Origin: Aquimarina pacifica
Lineage (GTDB): Bacteria > Bacteroidota > Bacteroidia > Flavobacteriales > Flavobacteriaceae
Assembly: GCF_000520955.1 (NCBI RefSeq)
Contig: NZ_JACC01000010.1
Coordinates: forward strand, 111,429 to 175,428
Reading direction: 5' to 3'
Length of the DNA stretch: 64,000 nucleotides
The notes beneath the pieces were generated by a model, which had not been told where the DNA came from, made no database searches, and saw only the letters and a program-made list of their open reading frames with translations. Made by a program: the position numbers and the translations under genes. Shown piece by piece: positions 56,201-64,000 of this stretch (its first letter is position 1; every line of letters starts with the position of its first letter).

Positions 56201-57533
56201 GCTCATCATTGGCTACAACCCATTTTCTGTTGGCACTATTAGAATTCGCAATCCATTCGATTACATCTCCGTGTACAGATGTCATATTCGATTGTAAGGA
56301 AGCTCCTGTAAGGTTTGATTGACTTCCTAACAACGGATTATATCGTTGGTCTTTTTGACCTGGGTAGGTATGCAATACAATATTGTGACTGTAAGGGTCA
56401 ATTTCGTTAAGGTATTCTATGTTATCAATAATAACGTCAGAATCCAAAGTAGACTCTTCAGACAAGTTCCAATTTAATGCCAAATGATGTCCGAATCGAG
56501 CAACAAGTTCTCTATAATACAATTTTCGTTCTCGCCCTAAATAACTTCCTCCGTCCATAAACTCATCATTTTCTGTCTCCATGGTTTTAAAGTGCAAATA
56601 CATTCCTTTTTTATCGGCATACTCGAATATTTTTTCCCATTGCGCTACTTTAGAAACATCAAACCGGTCCTTATGAACCCCACTACTCCATTGGGTAGCA
56701 TCATCATAACCATTATATACACTTTCTGACACTTTCATCAAATGAGGAAAAACATTTTCATCATCTCCTCCAAGACTAAAAGTTAAAAATGACATCGCAT
56801 TAGCACCTTCTTCGGATAAGTAGTTTACAACACCTAATAATTCGGTTCCTTTGCCACCATCCCAAGTATAATCTGATGCATCGCTAGCATTATAATCCTG
56901 TTCATGAGGAGTCCATGATTTTCGTCTACTACCCCTATTCGGAGTATTATCAAAGTCCTCATAGGCCAATGTGTTCTCGGGAGAATCTGCCCCTGCTTTT
57001 ACAAACCATTTTCCATTGGGAGATGATGGAGTTGTTCCTGAATATCTTAAATAATGTTCTCCTACATATTGTAGTCGACCCAAATCTTTATTTCTAAAAT
57101 CTCTTCCTGTTTTGTCAGATTCAGAAATCACTATTGAACCTGTATCACCATTCATATATCCCGCATCCGATCCACCACCATTTATAGCTACGTCGGAACC
57201 TGTCATAAATGAAACAGACCAGTTCCAGGTACCTGTTTGATCTGGAGAAAAGTGAACTTTCCAAATGTCTCCAGAACTACAATTACTATCCTCCGGATCT
57301 GTACATCCAGAATAAAAACCTGGCACTACATAGGTTGTTCCCGAGGAAGAATGAGTAAAAGTTACATCTAATTTGTAATCCGAAAATGGATTTGTAGCAG
57401 CTGTTTCTGAAGTATTAGGACCGTTAAAGTCTATAGTTACTTTGTGCCATCTCTTTAATTCACCTGAGGTGGTTTGCCCCATCAGGGTGAAATTTAATAA
57501 TACTAATGCAAAAAAAATAAAGTTTGATTTCAT
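53256..57533 (-). CDS. Giant secreted DUF5060 glycosidase-like protein with CBM6, Ig, DNRLRE and T9SS domains
   Basis: 1425 residues from ATG 57533, where the signal peptide (MKSNFIFFALVLLNFTLMGQ) begins. In order, roughly: DUF5060 (20-115); a TIM-barrel-like catalytic region (150-540) with GHHLALNWNLSEES and KWVVANDEQGPADIG, candidate acid positions; a small beta domain; CBM6 (about 620-750); a domain starting VLAVEAENYTSQ, seen in agarase-type enzymes; an Ig-like domain (APIVSVTSPANGSTF); a second CBM6; a DNRLRE domain (DAYLQGSTRYDSS); and a type IX sorting domain (IKVFPVPVLNTINF ... STKKVIKL). A secreted polysaccharide-degrading enzyme, substrate unknown. Confidence 0.85.
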   Translation of the reverse strand: MKSNFIFFALVLLNFTLMGQTTSGELKRWHKVTIDFNGPNTSETAATNPFSDYKLDVTFTHSSSGTTYVVPGFYSGCTDPEDSNCSSGDIWKVHFSPDQTGTWNWSVSFMTGSDVAINGGGSDAGYMNGDTGSIVISESDKTGRDFRNKDLGRLQYVGEHYLRYSGTTPSSPNGKWFVKAGADSPENTLAYEDFDNTPNRGSRRKSWTPHEQDYNASDASDYTWDGGKGTELLGVVNYLSEEGANAMSFLTFSLGGDDENVFPHLMKVSESVYNGYDDATQWSSGVHKDRFDVSKVAQWEKIFEYADKKGMYLHFKTMETENDEFMDGGSYLGRERKLYYRELVARFGHHLALNWNLSEESTLDSDVIIDNIEYLNEIDPYSHNIVLHTYPGQKDQRYNPLLGSQSNLTGASLQSNMTSVHGDVIEWIANSNSANRKWVVANDEQGPADIGIRVTDKEVREEILYGTLVAGGAGVEYYYGYTSNDGDLFNQDHRLRGVKYQEAGYAITFFENYFNEYLVGAVSNDGLTGDSDDYVLANSGNAYVVYLPNGGSTSITLPSGNSTYEVQWYNPRSGGSLTTATVLGNNLVAPDDNDWLALIKKSDGTNTAITLPGFFEAEAYTSQYGVQIETTEDTGGGFNLGYIENGDYVEYLVDVETSGTYDVEIRVASPNNGSSISLTSNGIEVGEAAVTNTGGWQNWTTIETTIDLSAGEQTLRLDFTGESSYLMNLNNLEFSESTDDIGDCIPLEVDGVLAVEAENYTSQTKTDIRQWYLQDGSGITTPTPDLDESHHSNASSGGYLEVLPDTRVTHDDQLIWGTNITNTGGEVAVLNYDVKFTNPGRYYVFVRAYSTGTEDNGIHVGLDGSWPATGNKMQWCSGKNAWTWESKQRDTGDTSCGIDETIYIDVPTAGVHTVSFSMREDGFEIDKFVFTQAFTKPTGTGPEVVLDDCDTTNAAPIVSVTSPANGSTFEPGASILLSANASDSDGAIAKVEFFIDGSLVATENLAPYEIATTLTSEGSYIITAQATDNEGAVTLSEAVTIEVEEEVIENTIDIPGAFEAEDFESNSGTVRIESTPGSTGSNLGFIRNGDYVEYLVDVDSSGDYSFDIYASSRGIGGTVEILEDGLSVGSLDLPVTGEWHEYDAYNTTVTLSAGVKTLRFLFVGGTGYLFNIDRIEVTASDEQPIIPETVSLSPIHDAYLQGSTRYDSSIVRVEQGNRTGYLMFDLSSISGVVTDASLKFTVYSDPGNGNLTVHKGGTDDWTEDNLSTSNSPEPVELLGSINETYAIGDTKTISLDVNGVSGDLLSLVLNATSGNDLAFGSKENAAVSIPELVVTYTSDVKNSNESADIKVFPVPVLNTINFSGVPQGTKIKIYNILGAIQKEVVLSNNQNSIDMSGMAAGYYVMMFLENNKANKPISTKKVIKL

Positions 57534-58607
57534 GATTTTGATTTGGATTGTATAGCATGAATGAATATTTACTTCACTACTATATTTCAACATTGTGTTT
57601 TAAGATTTTTTCTAGTTTCCCGAATTATTTGCTCGCAAAACAATTACCATAATGTTAATATACTGACCTAATCATGATTGGAATATCATGAACTACTATG
57701 TGGTGATCAAAAAATAGAATCTGTCAATTATGAAGTAGTATTCGATGATCCATGGAATCACTGCTCAAAAAAAAATAATAACATAGAAAACTATCAAAGG
57801 AGACCTTATTATCATAAAAAACAAAAAAAGAACCTATATAAGACATAAACGAAAAAGACTATGTGATTCCCTAATTCTAATTGAAATAGAACGAATTCTA
57901 TTTTAAATACTTCGGCAACTAGTTAAGACATCTTTTCAAAGGAAAATATTCATAAATTTATAAGTTGATAATTTTAACTTATATTTGTTAATAAAATATA
58001 TTTAATTTATTTTTTTAACAAAAAAAACAACAAAACACAAGTAAAATAACACTAAAACCAATAATCATGCACCACAACACTACTATAAAAAAAGCTATCT
58101 ATGTAATTGTTTTTTATTTTTTCACAACAAACTCACTTAATACTCAACTGGTCTATACCACTTATCGTTTTCGAAAAAATCAACGATCATTCAAAGCTTT
58201 CAGACAATAGCCCACAACTACTATTCCAAGTATATTTTACAAAAACAATTCTGCTAACTAAAAAAATAGCCGCGATCTTGTAATATGAAAAGTAGCGTTT
58301 TCAAAAAAATGAAAAAATCAGACTCACGAATAAATGCTTCTCCATGCTTAACGATTTTATGTTCTCCATTTTCTTATACACATACGCTTACTAAAATGAA
58401 TTTTCCAGAAGCGTTTTTATTGTATCTAAAAGATGAGAAGATGAACATACAATTAAAGCTAAAAGGATATTCGATGCTGAGTTGATCAAATTAAATAATA
58501 CAAAGAAAGTTATGAAAATCATTTTAAAGAACCGTTTTCTTTCAAAAAAATAAGTATTCAAAAATAAAAACTAACAATAGAATAATTAATTAATCCACAA
58601 CCACAAA
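57534..58607. other. 1.07-kb intergenic region between divergent CAZyme genes
   Basis: Very AT-rich, no convincing gene. A 47-codon ORF at 58067-58210 encodes what looks like a signal peptide (KKAIYVIVFYFFTTNS) that soon ends, and a 66-codon ORF at 58285-58485 has no recognisable features. The region probably holds promoters for both directions and the decayed start of a former secreted-protein gene. Confidence 0.45.
58067..58210 (+). pseudogene. Possible remnant of a secreted-protein gene
   Basis: ATG HHNTTIKKAIYVIVFYFFTTNS resembles an export signal, followed by about 25 residues of low-complexity, basic sequence and a stop. It could be the truncated 5' end of a gene lost between the two CAZyme genes. 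Weak evidence. Confidence 0.25.
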
Positions 58608-61316
58608 ATGTACCCTCTAAATTCGAAAATTGTTTTAAAATTACTTCAAACACAAATACTGCCAATAGTAATCCTGTTCTTTTGTTTACATATATCAGCG
58701 CAGCAAATCGTTGAAATAGATTTTGAAAATAGACACCAAACCATACAAGGTTTTGGTGCTTCTGATGCTTGGAATTTTGATGCTGTTGGCAAATATTGGG
58801 ATCAAGATGTAAAGGAAGAAATAGCTGAATTGTTATTTTCTACAGAGATTAACAATAATACACCTCAAGGAATTGGTTTATCCAGATGGAGATTTAATAT
58901 TGGAGGAGGCAGTACCGAACAAGGAAGTGCTAGTAATATTGAAAAAGAGGAAAGAAGGTCTGAATGTTTTATTGAAAGTGTAGAAGAAGTTAATGGAGAA
59001 GAAATTGTCAATTACAATTGGAACAAACAATCTGGACAACAGTGGTTTTTAAAAGCTGCAAATGATTATAATGTACACCAGTTAGTTGCTTTTGTAAACA
59101 GTCCTCCTCGTTTTTATACTAAAAATGGAAGAACTAATAGCGATAATACGAACAGGTACGGAACAACAAATTTAGCTTCTAATAATTACAATAGTTTCTC
59201 AGAATTTTTAGTCAATGTCCTAAAACACTTTTCTGATGAAGGCATAGAATTTTCACAAATCAGTCCAATAAACGAACCCCAATATGAATGGAATAGTGGT
59301 CAAGAAGGGTGTCCTTGGAAACATGACGAAGTTTATGCGTTAGTAGACAAGCTCAATAGAGACATATTAAGTAAAGGGTTAGATACTAAAATTTTATTAT
59401 CAGAAGCGGGCAGTTACAAATACCTATATCAGGTGCAGGAAGATGCTGAAAAAAGTGATATCGTAGATAACTATTTTAACTCTGGTAGTCCTTATTATTT
59501 GGGAAATTTTTCTCAAGTTCTTAAAGGTATAGGGGCGCATTCTTATTGGATAAATGGCTCTGATTCTTCAATTCGTTCAACAAGGGCTAATGCAAAAGCC
59601 AAAACGGATAGTTATGATGGTTTAGAACTTTATCAAACTGAATATAATTTATTAAGCCAGCATTATGACGATAAATTAGACAATGCCATCTTTTTAGCCA
59701 AAATTATTTATGCAGATCTCGAAATTGCAGGAGTAAGTATTTGGGATTATTGGACCGCCTTAGAAAGAGAAAGATGGAGTCAAAAAAATAGGTTTTATTT
59801 GATACGGTTAATTCCAGGAGGTGGGAATTATGCTTCGTTAGAAAACCCCGGAACTATCGATACCGACAAAAATCTATGGGCACTAGGTAATTTTAGTAGA
59901 TTTATTAGACCTGGTTATCAACGCATAAGCACTTCAGGAGCAGATGATCTAAACGGATTAATGGGAGTTTCTTTTATTGATCCTGAACAATCCGAATTAG
60001 TAACTGTCTATACCAATTGGTCGGATAGTACAATAGCTATTAAAGAAAATATTAATAACCTTCCTAATGGCAAATATGTAGATTATGCAGAAGTTTTTAT
60101 CACTAACGATGCAAATGACCTTGCTCAAGTCGAAAATCACAATCTAGCAAACTCATATTCCATTCCAGGTAAATCGATTGTTACGTTTAGAATCCCATTA
60201 TTAAACTCAATTACTGTAGACTTTATTCCGGATCCGAGTAAAACTTATTATATCGATGCTCCGCATCATAACCTTAGACTTGCTGCTACCGGAGAAAGTG
60301 AAGACGCATACACAACAACAACTACAACTACGGGAGAAGATGTAGAATGGAAATTTGTGGATAAAGGGAATGGATACTGGCACATACAACGAGCTGCCGG
60401 GGGAACCAAACCAAGATTACGAACAAATCAACAGGAATATGCGGATATGCAACCAACATCCTCAAGTGGGTCATGGACCTATTATGATTTTTCTGAAGGC
60501 GCCATAGCGAATACCTATTTTTTAACATTACCCGCTGTGAATACAGAATTTAAAAGATTACAAATAGACAATACTGGAACCGTAAAAATGGTTGGAGGTG
60601 ATAGAAATGGAACTTGGGAATCTTTTAGTATTACAGAAGTTAGTAATTCGCCAGCTAATTTTTCAAGAATAGAAGCAGAAGATTATGATGGAATGAATCA
60701 AATACAAACAGAAGTTACTACAGATGCCGGAGGTGGTGAAAATGTAGGATGGATTAATAACGGAGATTGGCTGCGTTTTGACGCAATTGATTTAACAGGA
60801 GCTCAAAGCGTTGATCTAAGAATCGCCTGTAATTTTACTGGTGGAACTATTGAAATAAGAACCGGAAGTACAACAGGAACTCTCATAGGAAGCACCTCTG
60901 TTTCGAATACCGGAGGGAACCAAGAATGGATAACGCTAAACACTTCTATAAGTAACACCTCCGGAGTTCAGGATATCTATTTAGTATTTAATGGTGGTAG
61001 TGGATATCTATTTAATATAAACTGGTTAGAGTTTTCTGCGGATAGTTCTAATTCAAAAAACTTAATCCCGAACAACCAAGTCCTTGTATACCCTACTCTA
61101 ATCGACGATATAGTAACTATTCAACTAGGCAATATAGACACCACTGCGTTAGTAGAAATTATTAGTATAACCGGACAGGTAGTAGCTGCAAAAACTATTA
61201 TCAACAATGGAGAAGGCATAAGCACTATGAATTTAGAACGTCTGCGTTCTGGCATGTATCTCATGAAAATCACAGATCTCAATGGTAGCAAAATCAAAAA
61301 AGTAATAAAGAATTAA
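58608..61316 (+). CDS. Secreted GH30-family glycoside hydrolase with CBM6 and T9SS domain
   Basis: 902 residues. Signal peptide (ILPIVILFFCLHISAQ, to about 32), GH30 barrel (about 33-430) with IQGFGASDAWNFDA, acid/base Glu223 in SPINEPQYEW and nucleophile Glu345 in LYQTEYN; the beta-sandwich follows to about 535. The NEPQ...QEGC pattern is closest to GH30 endo-beta-1,6-galactanases, but substrate is inference. Then a trefoil-like carbohydrate domain (about 540-680: YYIDAPHHNLRLAAT, WHIQRAAGG), CBM6 (about 690-815) and a type IX sorting domain (about 830-902). Followed 57 bases later by a beta-helix protein gene. Confidence 0.9.
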   Translation: MYPLNSKIVLKLLQTQILPIVILFFCLHISAQQIVEIDFENRHQTIQGFGASDAWNFDAVGKYWDQDVKEEIAELLFSTEINNNTPQGIGLSRWRFNIGGGSTEQGSASNIEKEERRSECFIESVEEVNGEEIVNYNWNKQSGQQWFLKAANDYNVHQLVAFVNSPPRFYTKNGRTNSDNTNRYGTTNLASNNYNSFSEFLVNVLKHFSDEGIEFSQISPINEPQYEWNSGQEGCPWKHDEVYALVDKLNRDILSKGLDTKILLSEAGSYKYLYQVQEDAEKSDIVDNYFNSGSPYYLGNFSQVLKGIGAHSYWINGSDSSIRSTRANAKAKTDSYDGLELYQTEYNLLSQHYDDKLDNAIFLAKIIYADLEIAGVSIWDYWTALERERWSQKNRFYLIRLIPGGGNYASLENPGTIDTDKNLWALGNFSRFIRPGYQRISTSGADDLNGLMGVSFIDPEQSELVTVYTNWSDSTIAIKENINNLPNGKYVDYAEVFITNDANDLAQVENHNLANSYSIPGKSIVTFRIPLLNSITVDFIPDPSKTYYIDAPHHNLRLAATGESEDAYTTTTTTTGEDVEWKFVDKGNGYWHIQRAAGGTKPRLRTNQQEYADMQPTSSSGSWTYYDFSEGAIANTYFLTLPAVNTEFKRLQIDNTGTVKMVGGDRNGTWESFSITEVSNSPANFSRIEAEDYDGMNQIQTEVTTDAGGGENVGWINNGDWLRFDAIDLTGAQSVDLRIACNFTGGTIEIRTGSTTGTLIGSTSVSNTGGNQEWITLNTSISNTSGVQDIYLVFNGGSGYLFNINWLEFSADSSNSKNLIPNNQVLVYPTLIDDIVTIQLGNIDTTALVEIISITGQVVAAKTIINNGEGISTMNLERLRSGMYLMKITDLNGSKIKKVIKN

Positions 61317-61373
61317 AATACTTTTTCCACATTAATAAACATAAAAACGCCAACATCACTTAAAACCTCAAAA

Positions 61374-64000
61374 ATGAAAAAATACCATTTTTTTATAATG
61401 ATAACAATGATTTTGATGTCATTATCCTCAGGAAATGCCCAGACAAATGTCAATTCATTAGCACAACTTCGAGCGGCCGTTCAAAATAGTAACCAAAGTA
61501 TTGTAATGGCCTCTGGTAATTATGATCTCGAAGATCTGTCGAGTTCATCCAGAAATATTATTTTTTCGGGCTCAAATAATACTATTGATTTAACTGGTGT
61601 GTATATACGAGTTCCTGTAGGTAGTGTTGATGAATCGTATCTCTTAGTTGAAGGAAATAATATTACTATCACTGGTGGAGAAGTAGAAGATGTTTACCGC
61701 AATGGTCTGACCGAGATAACAGATTTCAGTGCTTACAATCAGGACCGAACTAATTTAGCCCATGGTCTAGGTGGCGATGCTGTTATGAATATTGATGGAG
61801 ATGACAACTTAATTAATGGCCTTAAGTTAACCGTAAGAGGATCTTATCCTTACGGATACGGAAGCATGTATGGTATTGGGTCAAATAATGTATACGGACT
61901 AGATAAACGCTGTGGTATACTTGTTAGAGGACAAAGAAATACTATAGACAATGTTGAACTTCAGCAGCGAGCTTTCGGTCATGGGATATATATGCAAGGA
62001 GATGCAGACGAGACTGTTATAAAAAACACATTAGTAGAAGGCAGAGTTCGTCCTACAGGAGATTTATACCAAGAAACGAATTCTTACGACCTACCCTATA
62101 GATCTAATTATCAAATGCCTCTTGATGACAATGCTCCTATTCCCACCGATGAGGTACACTCTCTTTGTGAGGATGGTTTTAGAATGTACAATATACCAGG
62201 AAGTGTTACGGTAGAAAATTGTGTAGCAAAAAAAATGAGAGGTGGCGTTAGATTATACTTAGGTGGACCAGCTACTGTTACCAACACAACATCTATTGAT
62301 TGTGGTGCAACTAACTGGAACATGCCTTCTGGAGGCGAAATAACGAATTCATCCGGAAATTTTGCTTATGCCACTTTATCTGATTTCAGATTGAACAGGA
62401 GCAATATGGATATTGAATGGACAATAATTCCTTCTCCGCATGCAACAGGACCACATAATTTATGTGATGTGTTGGGTAGTAACCATAACATTGTTTTTCA
62501 TAGAACCCCAGGGCCTTTAGATTCCGATGAGGAACGCGCTATTGTTATTTCAGGTGATAATTCTACTATAGTGAATGAAACAGAGTATCGGATTATACTT
62601 GAATCTTCGGCTAGTGGGAACACCATAATTACATGTGGTTCAGTAACCGATTATGGATCTGGCAATACGATTACTCAATCTTCTAACTGTGATTTTGACA
62701 ATATACCTATAGAGTGTTCTGATTTTAATGCCTTTACACAAATAGAAGCTGAAGATTATTGCAATGAATCTGGAACACAAATTACTAGTAGTGGTAATGT
62801 TGGTTATATAGAGAATGGGGAGTGGATTATGTTTGAGGATGTAGATTTTGAGAATGGTGCAGCATCAATTACGGCATCCGTATCTAGTGGGAGTTCTGGG
62901 GGAAATATAGAGATAAGACAAGGCAGTACTACAGGTAATTTATTAGGAACTTTAGAGGTGTCAAATACGGGATCATGGACTACTTGGGAAACAATTTCAA
63001 CAAACATTGGTTCGGTGAGTGGTGTTCAGGACATATATCTTGTTTTTACTGGTGGATCCGGGTATTTATTGGATGTGGATAGCTTTCAATTTTCACCAAG
63101 TATTGTAGATTGTGATTTACCATGGTTAGAAGGAACCCTTTCAGTTACTCAGGATACATTGAATTACACTTCTGGATCAATTGATATTTCATGTGCCTCT
63201 TCAGTAAATATTTCTATGACTGTAGAAGGTATAGGACCAATGGAAACAGCTGATTACTTAAATGTGTATTACAAAGTCGATGGAGGATCACAACAAACAC
63301 TATTAGAAAACACCAATACGATATCAAGTCAAAACATTTCAATGTCAAATATTTCGGGAGATTCATTAGAATTGATAATAAATGCTTTTACGAGTTATGC
63401 TGATGAAACTTATACTATTTCGAACATACAAGTTAGTACATCAAATATAACCAATTATGATCGTATAGAAGCGGAAGATTATGATGCAATGAATGGTATC
63501 CAAACAGAAGTCACCACAGATGACGGAGGAGGTGAAAATGTAGGTTGGATTAATAATGGTAATTGGTTACGCTTTGATGACATTAACATATCGGGATTAT
63601 CGAATATGGATGCACGTATCGCATGTAACTATACAGGAGGAATCATCGAAGTAAGAACTGGAAGTACAACAGGAACTCTGATAGGCTCTATATCAGTCTC
63701 TAACACAGGAGGTAATCAAAACTGGCAAACACTAAACACAAGCATTTCTAATGCAAGCGGAATACAAGATATTTATTTGGTATTTACCGGAGGAAGCGGC
63801 TATTTATTCAATCTCAACTGGATCGAATTTAATAACAGTTCCCAAAGCAATAAGGATATCGCTACTACAGAAATAGATGATATAAGCATCTATCCAAATC
63901 CGGTAAGCGCAGTAGCAACGATTCAAAATGCTGCCAATTCATCAATTACTATTTATGATATCAAAGGAAGTGAAGTATTTACTCAGCATATTTCAAACGA
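61374..64000 (+). CDS. Secreted right-handed beta-helix protein with CBM6 modules (cut at window end)
   Basis: At least 875 residues; no stop before the window end. Signal peptide (MITMILMSLSSGNAQ, to about 23). Residues about 25-440 form repeating beta-helix rungs (NNTIDLTGV, GNNITITGGEVEDV, DDNLINGLKLTV, RNTIDNVELQQRAFGHGIYMQG), the fold of pectate lyases, chondroitinase B and related polysaccharide lyases. Then CBM6 (about 460-575), a short beta domain, a second CBM6 (about 690-820) and the start of a type IX sorting domain (ISIYPNPVSAVATIQN). Probably cotranscribed with the GH30 gene and acting on the same polysaccharide. Confidence 0.85.
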   Translation, partial: MKKYHFFIMITMILMSLSSGNAQTNVNSLAQLRAAVQNSNQSIVMASGNYDLEDLSSSSRNIIFSGSNNTIDLTGVYIRVPVGSVDESYLLVEGNNITITGGEVEDVYRNGLTEITDFSAYNQDRTNLAHGLGGDAVMNIDGDDNLINGLKLTVRGSYPYGYGSMYGIGSNNVYGLDKRCGILVRGQRNTIDNVELQQRAFGHGIYMQGDADETVIKNTLVEGRVRPTGDLYQETNSYDLPYRSNYQMPLDDNAPIPTDEVHSLCEDGFRMYNIPGSVTVENCVAKKMRGGVRLYLGGPATVTNTTSIDCGATNWNMPSGGEITNSSGNFAYATLSDFRLNRSNMDIEWTIIPSPHATGPHNLCDVLGSNHNIVFHRTPGPLDSDEERAIVISGDNSTIVNETEYRIILESSASGNTIITCGSVTDYGSGNTITQSSNCDFDNIPIECSDFNAFTQIEAEDYCNESGTQITSSGNVGYIENGEWIMFEDVDFENGAASITASVSSGSSGGNIEIRQGSTTGNLLGTLEVSNTGSWTTWETISTNIGSVSGVQDIYLVFTGGSGYLLDVDSFQFSPSIVDCDLPWLEGTLSVTQDTLNYTSGSIDISCASSVNISMTVEGIGPMETADYLNVYYKVDGGSQQTLLENTNTISSQNISMSNISGDSLELIINAFTSYADETYTISNIQVSTSNITNYDRIEAEDYDAMNGIQTEVTTDDGGGENVGWINNGNWLRFDDINISGLSNMDARIACNYTGGIIEVRTGSTTGTLIGSISVSNTGGNQNWQTLNTSISNASGIQDIYLVFTGGSGYLFNLNWIEFNNSSQSNKDIATTEIDDISIYPNPVSAVATIQNAANSSITIYDIKGSEVFTQHISN

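Noticed and set aside
58285..58485. 66-codon ORF between the CAZyme genes
   Set aside because: No domain, no signal peptide, composition like the surrounding non-coding DNA.

Overview
The window is AT-rich chromosomal DNA from a marine member of the Flavobacteriaceae (Bacteroidota). The evidence is the promoter type (TTG-N19-TAnnTTTG, seen at four loci), the gliding lipoprotein gene gldI, type IX secretion C-terminal sorting domains, a FecI/FecR/TonB-receptor triad, a two-gene transketolase, a split CrtI/CrtB/CrtZ carotenoid operon, and CBM6-rich secreted carbohydrate-active enzymes. An Aquimarina-like genus is plausible, but this cannot be proven from the sequence.

Layout. 1-843: end of recF, a small lipoprotein and a DUF721 gene, joined by ATGA and TAATG overlaps. 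829-6974: a thioesterase, a lipoprotein and an ECF sigma / FecR anti-sigma / TonB-receptor triad, with three copies of a 27-bp element around the sigma gene. 7096-13606: ndk, NrnA-like DHH phosphoesterase, gldI, a cyclophilin-FKBP fusion, pepD and a DUF3810 membrane protein. 13712-20202: two secreted amidohydrolase-like proteins (one apparently degenerate), a DUF4412 protein and a TPR protein. 20489-29907: core genes, namely a secreted protein usually mislabelled asparagine synthetase B, dnaB, accA, a DMT transporter, an LptF/G permease, tgt and the two transketolase halves. 30115-33802: a beta-barrel protein, an FKBP carrying an inserted thrombospondin-type-3 segment, an S4 protein, a PyrR-like phosphoribosyltransferase and aroK. 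33932-34288: two identical tRNA-Lys(TTT) genes and a tRNA-Leu(GAG).

34399-35252 is the most unusual part. On the minus strand it holds six tandem copies of a 28-codon ORF encoding a nearly invariant, strongly cationic peptide without acidic residues (one copy has a single Asp). Every ORF is exactly 87 nt, while the spacers vary between 28 and 32 nt. A seventh small ORF of 49 codons follows in the same spacing. I do not recognise the peptide. The array is divergent from a CarH-like (MerR plus B12-binding) regulator that heads the crtI-crtB-crtZ operon (35570-39349).

39409-52998: a TlpA-like protein that has lost its CxxC, a lipoprotein made of four 111-residue repeats, a Crp/Fnr regulator, aconitase, a small helical exported protein, an operon of three SurA/PpiD-like foldases followed by a MoxR ATPase, an SRPBCC protein, a small conserved-looking ORF and an OmpH/Skp chaperone. 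53256-64000: a polysaccharide-degradation region with a giant DUF5060/CBM multidomain protein on the minus strand, and a GH30 glycosidase plus a beta-helix protein (cut by the window end) on the plus strand. All three carry CBM6 modules and end (or begin to end) in a type IX sorting domain. The window is rich in peptidyl-prolyl isomerase-type foldases (six genes), which fits a heavy load of exported proteins.
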